A stretch of DNA of 64,000 nucleotides from Juglans regia (taxonomy: Eukaryota; Streptophyta; Magnoliopsida; Fagales; Juglandaceae), in assembly GCF_001411555.2 (NCBI RefSeq), contig NC_049908.1, positions 27,628,724-27,692,723 on the forward strand. The letters run 5' to 3'. Positions 35,404 to 47,411 of this stretch are shown here, one piece after another; the first letter of the stretch is position 1; every line of letters starts with the position of its first letter. The position numbers and the translations under genes are program-made. A model generated the notes under the pieces. The model did no database searches. It was given only the letters and a program-made list of their open reading frames with translations, and was not told the origin of the DNA.

Positions 35404-37175
35404 CGCACTGCACGTCCATCCTCTCTCACCCCGTGCGTTGCCTCTCTTCCACCCAGCCACCGCCGCACGCCGCCGTGCGCGACACCGCCCCTCCCATCAG
35501 CTTCCCCACCTGTCGGCGACCACCTCCCTCCGTTTCCAGCTCCTCCATCGTCGCCGATAGCCCCCACGCCCAACACCAAGCGGCGGCACCTCTTGTGTTC
35601 GTGCGCCGCCGTCGCGCCACCTCCGGCCACCATTTCTTCACCACTTCATTCTCCACCTCCTAGCAACCCATTGGACCCAACCCCACCTCCGATCCGTCAC
35701 CGGTGAAGCACATCCAACTCCATTTCCGTTTTGGGTATTTTTGCAATTCAACCACCATTTGCACCGCCACCCACGGCCAACCACCACCACCACTAGCTTC
35801 ACCGACATCCCTAGGCCCTACCCTATCAATCTCGGGTCTTCGTTTGCATCCGTTCAAAAGTAAATTTTTTAGACCCACAACCATAGTGCATTTGGCACTG
35901 TTCTGTTGCTGTGATACCGCTTCTTGCAACTCCGTGATCCTCCAGAAATTATTATATAGCATTGTAAGTATTTTCCAAAGAATTCTTGTGATTTAAATGT
36001 ATTTTTGCACTAATACATTACACTGTGAACTGTTGGTTGGTTTTGCCGGACTGAGTTCGAGGAGTACGGGGGTCGGTTGGATTAGTGGAGGAAGTTTGTT
36101 TGTGATTGGATTGTGTTGGCAATTGTTGGTTGGGATTTGTATTGTTCATGTACATTACATATATGCACGCATGATCATGTTTGTAAAGGAAACTGGGTTT
36201 TCGTGTATTGCATTCATGTTCATGTATTTATTGAAACTGGGTTTCATGTGTGAGAATGTTTTTGGGTGCGTGTGTATCACGACCCCAAGTCGAGATGGGG
36301 CATTATCTCGGTGGAGCTCCTCTGGTCACTCGGGAGCAGAATATACTAAGTGACGTCCCCTGGATTATCGCTGGGCGACAATGGGATCGGACGAGATGGT
36401 CTCGTGCTGACTCCGTGGCCCCTCTGTTGGTGGGGGCTAGAGGATGTTTGGCCACGAACGCGCTGGGCGCGGAACTAGGCATTGCTTGTTGCGTAGTGAG
36501 TGCTTGGTCATGAACGCGTTGGGCGCGGAACTGGGCATCGCTACGAAGCCAGGACGTGCGAATGGTCCTTAGGGAGATCATTGTGCATATGGTAATAATG
36601 GATTGGCTATTTTTTGGAAAAATAGTGTGTGTTGGATTTTTGTGTAAATCATTTTCTGGGAAAATGTTTTACGGATATTTTTAGGCCAAATGAGATTTTG
36701 GCGTGTGTTGGAAAATATATCATTTTCGGGAAAAATGATATTTTGAGAATAATGCATATTTTATCATATGCATGCATGTTGGTTGCATTAATGTATTTTT
36801 ATTCCCGAGGGTTGTTTGGTTTATACTTACCTGTGGTACCATTTTATGGTAACGCAGATTTTGATGCAGATGAAGGTGAGGGTGAGCCTGGGGATTCGGC
36901 TCTGCCCGATGAGTGATTTGGTATCACTCGTTTTATTTGAGACTTGTAAAATATTTATTTGGATGACTGTATAATTTTTTAAACCTTTTTACAGATTGTT
37001 TAAATCATGTTTAAATTGTGGTACCTAGTAGACTTAATTATCCGCTACGTTTTTATTATACACTGTTGCATGTACAGACACTTGGCACTATTGTTGGGAT
37101 GCATGACCATGTTGTCATCATCCCGATGTCATGATTCTCGCGTCCCTCTTCGTGGGAGTCGAGGCGTCACAACAT
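35404..37175. mobile_element. GC-rich nested insert in the Copia element
   Basis: This block differs sharply in composition from everything around it, and it replaces the end of the 5' LTR, the primer site, gag and integrase. Its first part is cytosine-rich and translates to low-complexity P/T/R strings in several frames. Its last part (TCATCATCCCGATGTCATGA, GGGAGTCGAGGCGTCACAAC) resembles 62997-63078. It is probably an LTR-like piece of another retrotransposon. Two copies of GCTGGGCGCGGAACT-like sequence lie at about 36460 and 36517. Edges and family are uncertain. Confidence 0.4.
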
Positions 37176-38372
37176 TGATTACAAAGAGACAATTTCTCTA
37201 ATATCTAAAAATGACTCTTTTACGATCATTATGGCATTGGTGTCTTATTATGATTTAGAGTTACACCTGATGGATGTGAAAACAACATTTTTAAATGGAA
37301 GTTTGGATGAAGAGGTCTACATGGAGTAGCCAGAAGGCTTCTTAGAAAAGGACAAAGATCACCTAGTATGTAGGATTATGAAATCGATATACGGGCTTAA
37401 GCAAGCTTCCTAACAATAGTACTTAAAGTTCCATGATACCATTACTGCCTTTGGATTTAAAGAAAATATTGTTGATCGATGTATGTACCTAAATGTCAGT
37501 GGGAGTAAGTTCACAATTTTGATCCTATATGTTGATGATATCTTGTTAGCTAGTAGTGATCTTGGCTTACTTTATGAAACCAAGGGTTTTCTCTCTAAGA
37601 ACTTTAAAAAGAAAGATATGGGTGAGGCATCATTTGTGATCGGAATCAAAATTTTTGAGATCGAAAACACGGACTGTTGGGATTGTCTTAGAAAGGTTAC
37701 ATAGAAAGAGTTCTTGAGAGATTTGGCATAAAAAGTTGTTCGCCACTGGACACTCCAATATCAAAAGGTGATAAGTTTAGCCTATCAAAATATCCTAAAA
37801 CTGAGTACGTGTGTAAAGAGATGGCAAAAATCCCCTATGCTTCAGTCATGGGGAGCTTGGTATATGAATAGGTTTGCACGAGGCCATATATTAGTTTTGT
37901 AGTAGGCATGCTTCGGCGTTACCAAAGTAACCTAGGAATGTCTCATTGGAAAACAGCAAAGAGGGTATTGTAATACTTGCAGGGAACTAAGGATTACCAG
38001 CTTACCTTCAGAAGAACTGACAGTTTGGAGGTAACTGGATACTCAGACTCTGATTTCACTGGTGGCCCTGATAGCAAGAAATCCACTTCAAGTTATGTTT
38101 TCCTGTTGGCTGATGGAGTGATCTCATGGAGAAGTATGAAGCAAACAATCACTTCTTTATCTATAATGGAGGCTGAGTTTGTGACGTGTTTTGAGGCCAC
38201 AATGCATGGTTTATGGTTGATAAACTTTATTTCAGGGCTTGAAGTTGTCGATTCTATAGCCAGGCAGCTAAGAATTTATTATGATAATTCCTCTGCAGTA
38301 TTTTTCTTAAAAAACGATAGGTATTCTAAAAGTGCCAAGCACATGCATGGAGTTGAAATACCTAAGCGTTAA
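37176..38372 (+). pseudogene. Copia reverse transcriptase and RNase H remnant
   Basis: The reverse transcriptase segment at about 37190-37735 contains DVKTTFLNGSLDEEVYME, a stop, then YGLKQAS, more stops, and the catalytic YVDDILLASSD motif at about 37530. RNase H at 37977-38372 contains LQGTKDYQLTF, GYSDSDFTGG, KKSTSSYVFLL and SIMEAEF. In-frame stops near 37330, 37411 and 37700 show that it is defunct. Confidence 0.8.
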
Positions 38373-38949
38373 GTAGGAAGTACAGAAACAAACAGTGTCC
38401 ATAGAACATATTAGTACTATGCTTATGATAGCAGACTCATTAACAAAGGGTCTAGTAGCAAAGCAGCTTAAAGAACATGTTGATAGAATGAATCTTATGA
38501 TATGAACATGTTAATGAGCTCATAGATGTTTTGAATTCTATTTGGACACTTAATGATATCTATTATGGTTGTTTTGTTTCTGTTTTCTTGTCTTTCCACT
38601 TTATATGTACATTAAATGGTGTGGATGAATGATGACAAGATATGTCTACAATAGACATGAATTGGAACCCAAGGCATTACAATATTACCCTTAATTATCC
38701 CAATTAAAGATCATGTTAAATTAAGTTACTGGTGTTGTGGTACATAGAAGGAAATTTGTTGATTATATAATAGATGACTGCCATGACTCGCATTAGTTTA
38801 TGGTTTGACATTAATATTAAGGAACTCATGAAATGTATTTTGAGTTATGAAAAGTTTCAGGAAATGAATTTACGCAGTATGGTTTATTTCCTGTAATAAA
38901 CCTATGAATGAAAAATATTATTTATGGGCGTATGGACCAAGTGAGAGAA

Positions 38950-39362
38950 TGTAAGAGTTTTATTTAAACTCTGTGTCCCACACACCCATCTTGATAGAGC
39001 TTGGAATAGCTCAAAACTTATCAGTTAATATATGAGTTATAATGGGATAAGAAAAACTCATCAGAAATAATATTAACTCTACATCTCTAATCACAATTAA
39101 ATACAAAATCTTAGATTTATTGATGGCCAGAAGTTTATAAATAGCATTGTAGGGTTAAAGGGTTCTCACCTATAACATCAGAATGCCTCTAGCCATCGGG
39201 AGACACTAAGGAGACTGCTAGGAAGATCATTCTCTCATAGTCAGATCAAATTCTTCATCAAACAGATGGAGAAATGTATGTGTTTAATTATCATTATTTT
39301 ATTATTGTGGATTATAGAAAATTAAAAATCCAATTATTAATGTTCATGTTAAAATTTTAACA
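38950..39362 (+). repeat. 3' LTR of the 35-kb Copia element
   Basis: The LTR is 413 bp, beginning TGTAAGAG and ending TTAACA, followed by the target duplication GTGCT. Confidence 0.8.
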
Positions 39363-39585
39363 GTGCTTTTTGTTATACACGCGCATTTATAATACGTAAG
39401 CACGGTCCTGATCTATTAATAGTGGTGTCAAAAGGTTAAATAAAATTCATTTCAAGAGTTTTCATTGTTTTACACAGAGCGATCCTAATTTTTAGGATTT
39501 ATAAAACTAAGTTTGTTTGAAAAAACTTGTGTTGAAGTATTTTCGTTAACCATCTATTATTTTTTAACGGTACAAGACGCCACTC

Positions 39586-39653
<68 letters not shown>

Positions 39654-39870
39654 ACGACCCGTGTTAATTAAAGTTAATCCTAATTTTTCAGTGTATTTTA
39701 AATTAAAAAAAAAATGTCATGTGATTTCGTTAAAGCATATGGACGAAAATTAGTAAGGGAATGGGCAAAGTCTTTTCTAAAGAATATATGTACTGTTAAA
39801 GTTGCATGATGCGTATAGATGAATCATCCGCATATATCCCTTTTACACGTAATTAGGTATTTCGAGCTCT
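39363..39870 (-). repeat. Upstream flank of the inverted ankyrin pseudogene
   Basis: The reverse complement matches about 24680-25530 upstream of copy 3 (ATACACGCGCAT, TTTTCATTGTTTTACACAGAG, CCATCTATTATTTTTTAACG, AACGACCCGTGTTAATTA). It contains a long TA microsatellite (39589-39642) that has grown compared with copy 3. Confidence 0.7.
39589..39655. repeat. (TA)n(CA)n compound microsatellite
   Basis: About 27 TA units are followed by a short CACACACA run. Confidence 0.85.
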
Positions 39871-42580
39871 TCTTTAATGAAGTTGATGTTTCCTATACAG
39901 AAAAAAAAAAGGTATTAATTCCAAGCTCTTAGATCTCTTTGGACAAAATAGTAATAGTCCTTATGGGTAGCCCCGGCTACTACCTTTTTTACTATTCATT
40001 TAGTACTATTTACAGTGTTTTTGAAGTTTTTTTTTTTATTTTTTTTATCATTTTATTTTAAATATTTTTAAACATATTTAATCATTAAGAAAAAATTAAA
40101 AAAATATATAATTTTACTAATAATCATTTTTTAACCATTAAATAAAATAAAAAAAAATCAAATACAAAAAAAAAAAAAATAGATAATAAAAAAATAATAA
40201 CCTTATCATTATCTAATAATATCTCCTTTTAAAAAGAACCGATGATTAGGAGTATCACACAAGAAAAATAGTTCTTAAAGAAATTAAGATCATGTTCTTA
40301 ATTAGGAAAAATATTAATTATATATATATATATGCTTCTTTCTTTCTTTCTTTCTTTCTTTCTTTATTATTATTGTCATTGCTTGTTGCATGCATGCATG
40401 TACAAATCATTTCTTAAAATCTACATTTTATTCAAAATGTTATTTTTATTTCTAAAAGCTTCATTTTAAGAATTATTTTTCAAATGTACGTTTTATCTAA
40501 AAATTAAGTTTGCAATTGAATTATTTACCTGAGGCGAATTGAAGCTTTCCATAAACCTATCTTATATCATTTCCGTAGAATTCTTATATAACTAAAGACA
40601 TATATAGCTTTGTGTTCAACACATTGAGACCATAAATTTTTAATCTTTGACGTTTCTCTCTGGTTTTTCTTCTTCTTTCTCATTCATCTCTTTTTCATTA
40701 ATTCTATTGCTATTATTTTTTAAAAATGCTACATACAGTCAATCACATCAATAGATTTAGTGCACAAGGAGTACGTATGTAAAAGTAATTGCATATATAA
40801 TTTTTGATTATTTTTTACCATTAATTCTATTATTTTTTAAAGGAAAAATTGGTTAGTAAAGTATTGTTTAGTTGCATATATGAGATTAGATAAGATGAGA
40901 TAAAAATTATAAATTAAATAATATATTATTATAATATATTTTTTTATTTTAAAATTTAAAAAAATTGATGATTTATTTAATATATTTTATTTTAAAATTT
41001 TAAAAACTTATAATATTAACTAAATGAAATAAAATGAAATGAGATTTATCTAACCAAACGGGTCCTAACCCAGACATTTTTTTTATTCTATAGAAATAAC
41101 ACGTCCTTAATTACTAATTTCGCCCATCTAACAGGTTAATGAAAATCACGTGGCAGCCTGGCATGCAGTGGTAATCTTGTACTAGACTACTGTACTGAAA
41201 CACGTGGAACTTCCTTTACTTTTTTTAAAGAAAAATAAAGGATTAAGTACTACGTACTAAGTAGTATAAAAGAAGGATGTCGGCATGCAACCTTCTGATT
41301 TAATGAGGTTGTAAGACATCCTCCTTTGTTTCTTTTTAAAAAAGAGATGGTAAGTTTCAATTTGTTCAAATTTTAAATTCTATCTCAATTTATTATGTAA
41401 TTTTTTGATAAATTTAGATCTCAATTCATTTCAATTCATTATTAAAATTTTTTTAAATTTCAATACAAAATATCATAAATAATTTAACTTTTTCAAATCT
41501 CAAAATAATAATAATATTAAAAAATAATATTCTAATAATATTTTATCATCTCAACTTAACTCACTTCAATATCTAAATACACTCTAAAATTAATGCGATC
41601 AGTGTGCAAGGCATGATGCACGTGGTGGATCATAATTCTTTCTACCTAGCATATATACTTTGCTTTGAAGCCCCAACTCCCAAGTCTTGCGGGGCCTCCT
41701 GTTTGAAAAGAACACAAATTTTCATGAAATTACTTAACGCCTCGTTTGGATTCGAAGAAAAATTAAGATAAATTGAGATGAATTATAAATAGTAATAAGA
41801 TAAATTATAAATAGTAATAAAATTTATGAATTCAAGTTGATAAATAATAATAAATAATAATAAGATGAGTTGAGATGAATTATGAATCCAAACAATTTGT
41901 AATCACCTCCTTAGAATATTAATACTTGCAATTACCCCAAAAATACAAAAAGCCTCAATCATTCAGGAAAGTTTTGACATAAATACTCTTAAAAAATAAT
42001 TAAAAAAAAATCTGAAAAGTACAGTATAAAAATTAAAAGAACATAAAAAAATGAATACTTTTTTCATAAAAATAGAAATAAAATCATAAAATAGAATGGT
42101 ACTAATTGATCTTTAAAAAAAGGCTTTTCGATCTTCGCTTTTTTTTTATCTAAAAGTATTTTATTTAAAAATTTATATAAAGTCATTTTTAATTAATATA
42201 TTTTTATTTCTATTAAATTATCTCTAATTATTATTTTTTAGATATGCGTTTTGTTTAAAAGTCCTTTTTCAAATTTAACAATATTATCTTTTGGGAAACT
42301 GGAATGCGTACAAAGCAAATTTTTTATAGTTGGAGGCGTGATTGTAATGAATCGCAAGTTTTTTCATCCAATTCATATATAATAATTAGTTTTATAAATC
42401 CTAAAAATTGAGATAACTCTGTGTAAATCAATGAAAACTCTTTTATTGAATTTGCATTTAACCTTTTTACACCGTTAATAGATCAGAAGTACTGTGCTTA
42501 ATTACAAGTGTGCGCGTGTATGCAGTAGCACTTGACTGATCAGCCTCCGATAGAGCACCGTGCTAGTTACGTGTGTGCGC
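39871..42580. other. Intergenic, AT-rich, before ankyrin copy 4
   Basis: No gene is supported. A (CTTT)n microsatellite lies at 40334-40366. MITE-like repeats of the GATGAGATGAG family lie at about 40850-41070 (ending AACCAAACGGGTCCTAA) and 41735-41905 (starting CGCCTCGTTTGGATTC, ending TGAATCCAAACAA). From about 42290 the sequence is the duplicated upstream region shared with copy 3 (CTGTGTAAATCAATGAAAAC). Confidence 0.5.
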
Positions 42581-42583
42581 GAG

Positions 42584-42590
42584 TATAAAT
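42584..42590 (+). promoter_or_regulatory. TATA box of ankyrin copy 4
   Basis: TATAAAT in the context GCGCGAGTATAAATCAGCAC lies 82 bases before the ATG. A similar GTGTGCGCGTGTATGCAG word just upstream suggests a small local duplication of the promoter. Confidence 0.6.
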
Positions 42591-42665
42591 CAGCACACTT
42601 ACACCCAGTCCTAGCAGCACTAGCGCCAGCACCAGTAGAGTCATTAATCTTGATCCTAGAGAAAA

Positions 42666-44551
42666 ATGGAATTTTCCTTCATCGAAGGTTCCAGTGCTCC
42701 AAATCAAGAAACTGCGAAGCTTTTGTTCGAAATGGCCATGAATGGGAAATGGGTTGATGTCGTCAAGATAGTTGAGGAAAAGCCATTTTTTCTAGTGGCC
42801 GAGGTCACCAAGACAAAAGACACACTGTTACACCTAGCCGTCTCCTACCGCAAAGAAAAGACGGTCCAAGAAATGATAAATATCATTCCAACTTTCGAGT
42901 CTCTTCAACTTAGAAACAAGCAAGGGAATACCGCTCTCCATCTTGCTGCAATGGTGGGGAGTGTGGCCATGTGTGAGTGCATAGCAAATGTTGATTCTTC
43001 ATTAATCGGAGAACGTAACCCTGAGGGAGAGACTCCTCTTTTTACGGCAGTGCTCTTCGATAAAAAACAAGTCTTCCAATGTCTTTACGATTTGTGTCCG
43101 TCCAATGAGCGTCACAGTTATTCCAAGAATCCGCGTACTGGTGACACGATTCTTCACTACGCCATTTCTGAAGACCATTTTGGTGAGTAATAATATTATT
43201 ATTATTGTATTTTTGCTTTTATGTATAATAAATATCACATTAATTAATTAGATGGATGGGTAAAGATGGAATTCATGTTTCGTTTTTCACATGTCGACAG
43301 ATTGGGCATTGCGAATAATTCAGTTGTATGGGAAAGTACTGGCAAACGCTGTCAATAAGAAAGGAATCACAGCTCTCCATCTACTAGCGGACAAGCCTTC
43401 GGCTTTCAAAAGCGGGAGTCTTCTTCTTCATGGATTCCGCAAAAGAATCATTTATAACTGTATGTATATATCCATCAATTTAAAATGATAGTATCTTCAA
43501 TAAGTAGTGTAAAAAGAATAAAACCAATTTTTTTTTTTTTTTTTTAAATGTGTGGTGTATGGTGTGTGGCAAGTAGCAAAGCTCATGGTATTAATCTTAG
43601 TCATGCAAAATGTTGGATGCAGGTTTAATCATTTCATTTGTCAATTTAATCTTTATTAGAATAATAATGACATTTATGATATTCCATATTTTTGCACCAA
43701 ATGGATTATATATACCTAGCCTGTTTCAAGTGAAACAGAACGTAATTAGATGCATGAGAACTTAATTATATTGTAATTGTAAGTTAGCATATTCATGTAG
43801 AATCTAGCTAGCCGACACTAATTACAATTAAGATCATTCTCTCTATTGACTTGATCAACTTCGTAGTATTCGTCTCGCGCAAAATGTTGAGTTGTTTGAT
43901 AATTTCACTTGTCAAAAATAACTTTAATTGACAACTTGAAGTAAAATGACTGATTTTGGATTTGGAATGGGGATCAACAAGCGTAATGTGGTAACTCCAA
44001 CATGCTGAAAAGATATTTCTGAATTGAGATTATATGCGTAATTCTGATACATGTACTTAATAATTGAAACTGGTCTGATACTGGTTTTCATATTTTGAAA
44101 ACTAATTTAAATTGAACTGGACCAATATATATATATATATAATTGCTTTATTTTTTTATATTATATATAGAATTTTATTCATGTGTATTAATCTTATAAC
44201 ATAAAATTAATCTTACAATTTTTAATATAACATTTGATATTATATATAAATTTTATTATATTAAAATTTATATAATATGAAATTTATATCTTAAACATGA
44301 ACATTAATATTAAGTTATTAATATAAACTTACTTTTGATATATAATATATATTTAAATACGTTTTTAGCATAATAATTTATAATACATTTTTACATATTT
44401 GATTATATATATTTTTCAATCTCTTCTATTTGATTAATTCTATGGTAGTATGATAAATCGGTTAACCTGAAAAACTTGACTAAAAAGAAAAAATAAAAGT
44501 TTCTGTTTTGGTGATGAATTGGTCTTGTATTAGTTTTAAAATTTCTAAAAG

Positions 44552-44592
<41 letters not shown>

Positions 44593-44911
44593 ATACGTAT
44601 CGGTTCGGTTCTAAAATTTGTTAAAAGTTGGACTGAACTGGACCAGCTGCACCCTTACTCAAGGGCAACAAAATATTCTTTAAATTTTCTTCTTTTATCA
44701 TATTTGACACGTACAGTATAACATTTCATAAATTAGAAAGCCTAGTACCATGCCATTTCATTATTTTGTGATATGCTATCTAATTATTAGATGGAAAGAA
44801 ATTCAGAAATTAAACATTATAATTTCATCATCTCCAAATTTAGTATCAAGTGATATATTGGTAGATAACTAAAAAATAATGAAAAGAAAGCGATCATTCG
44901 ACAACATCTAG

Positions 44912-44949
<38 letters not shown>

Positions 44950-45673
44950 GAATGTATGGAATTAATTACTCTTGTAGAAAATATGATTTTTTCTGTATTG
45001 TATGACTTATCCTTTGCTGTTACTTTGCAAGGTATATTTATTGATGAGCACGAAGTGGAACAAAATGTTGATCACCCGAAAGAAGGGAAGGCGCTGGATC
45101 AATATTTTCCCGAGAACTACAAAACTTGCATCGGCTTCTTTCTAATCTTTGGGGGTTTTTTTAGATCATTTGGTATGTAACTTTTTTTTCTTTTCTTAAC
45201 TGGTAATTATTTCCTATAAGCAAAAGAAAACGCAAAACTAGGCAAATTGGGATGCAAATGGACACATTTAGGGCCAGTTTGGAATTCATGTGGTTGGAGT
45301 CTTAAAAAGTGCTTAAATATCCTTGAAAGCACTTTAATAGAAAAATTAGATTATTTGGATGTTATATATTAAAGTACGTACTTTTAATCTAAAAAAATTG
45401 TGCTAATTATTAAGCAAATCGAACTTATTTAAATTAGGCAACTCATATAACATCCTCATTAAATTTTGTATTTTTATAGTATTAATTTTAAATTTACAGC
45501 ATAAAAAACTTAAATTTGAAGAAATGTTAAGATGGAGTACTCATGTTTCTAATGTGATAGATGTTGTTTAAATTCCCATGAACATAAGTGCACAGATATG
45601 TACACTACAAGGAATTCAGTCTTTTTCAGCACAGATATGTACGTATCAATGTATATGTAAACTCGTCATACTA

Positions 45674-45712
<39 letters not shown>

Positions 45713-46688
45713 GGAAAATTAATTGGTTTGTCAAAATATTTAGAAAAAAATTATTAGATATATTATAAATAATCTATATATTTTGTGATAAAAAAAACCA
45801 TATAAGTTGTTACAAACACAACATTCTTAGTTTAACTTAATTTATTCATAGATTTATAGTTTACTAATTAACTTAAATATATAATCTCACCATTATGATC
45901 AATTAGTAACTATTTATTAATATAATATAAAATTACGATAATATAAAAGATCTAGGAATGAAATTTATTTCATTCAAGAAAATGATAAATTAATTAATCA
46001 AGCAACTAATATATATGTGAAGGGACATGAATGCTTGAACATAGACGTCATAGAACACTAATTAATTAAGAAGTCGATGGACAATGCTTGAACATAGAAT
46101 ACTCCGTTGAACAACTCTAGGAAAAGCTTTTTCAAATTTTTGATTTCATGTTGCAGAAATTGCAACTAAATGTTAACTTCAGAGACCGAATCAAAACAAC
46201 TATAAAATGATACGAAGAAAGTCAACTGAAAGTTTAATGCTTGCTAGCTGCTTTCAAGCTGCATTAATTAACAGCTTAAGTAATTCTATCTTGTCAAGAT
46301 TCATTTGCTATACATGCAGTACTGACTGAACGTTTTTTGTTTTCTCGAGTACTGCCAGTACTCGCTATGATCAGAGGTAAGGTTAGAGAACTAAGAGATG
46401 AAGAGAGGCCTGAAACTCAGCCCGAAGATACAGGCAAGCATTAATTAATGCATGAGTACTGTATGTTTGAAAGCATGCTTAAATGAGAAACAATATATGC
46501 ATGAACTCCCATCAACTTCAGAAATGGCTTTCAGAACCATGATCATATCATGTAGCTCCAATATATATTCTGAAAATATTTAAAGCATTACAAACAATAA
46601 ACAAAATCTCAATGTTTGTCTTCATAAGATTGTTAATTAGTAATATGGATCGAGGCTGATTGTGAACTTAAAAGCTAGCATATATACC

Positions 46689-46731
<43 letters not shown>

Positions 46732-47357
46732 TGCCAATTTTCCAAAGACATCGATCAAATGGCCGTTAAATAGATCTCATGAAATCCTAGTCTCACAATA
46801 TAACCTTTAATCATTGATGAGGTTAGCTTGGTATAAACTATATCTTTTGAGATTTGTTATTTTGGCAAGAAAAATGCATATATGCATGTTACAAATTGAC
46901 GTGAATTTATATATGTGATTTCATCAAATCCTTCTTTTTATTTCATCAAATCTTCTTTATGAAGCAGGTCGGTTTTACAATCTAATATATCACAGTACAT
47001 CAAGTTCTGGTGCTTGCAAATTTTTTTTCTCTTTTCTAATATTTTTTAAGCCTAACATTTCTGTTTTACCGTTAAAATGATTTGCTTTTATTTTCTACAG
47101 AACTAAGCACTCGCAATATTGGAGCTTGGAAGCAACGATTTTCTCTGGCCATGTATGGCCTTTTCAACAAAATCTTCAAGCTTGCGAACAGGACAATTAA
47201 GATAGTTCTAAATGCACTAGGTATGTCAGTATACAATCGAAGTAACTAATTTTAAGGGAAAGTTCACAGAGAATATTCTGGGAATATTTATATTTTGTGT
47301 ACTCAAATTACAAAAAAAAAAAATTATAAGGTACACACAGACCAAATCATCATTTGG

Positions 47358-47411
<54 letters not shown>

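Larger units (their letters stand above)
35056..39362 (+). mobile_element. Copia LTR retrotransposon inserted in the ankyrin pseudogene flank
   Basis: The element begins TGTAAGAGTTTTATTTAAA and ends TTTTAACA. It is flanked by a perfect 5-bp duplication GTGCT at 35051-35055 and 39363-39367. The 3' LTR is 38950-39362 (413 bp), preceded by a purine-rich CCAAGTGAGAGAA. The 5' LTR is cut after about 35403 by a foreign GC-rich block. Inside are reverse transcriptase and RNase H remnants with stops. The element is dead. Confidence 0.8.

Noticed and set aside
35400..35962. Proline- and arginine-rich reading frames on both strands
   Set aside because: The frames are low-complexity products of a GC-rich retrotransposon-like block, overlapping on both strands with no domain or splice context.
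36050..36580. Possible gene in the GC-rich part of the nested insert
   Set aside because: Frames on both strands overlap, lack introns or motifs, and lie inside a transposon-derived block.
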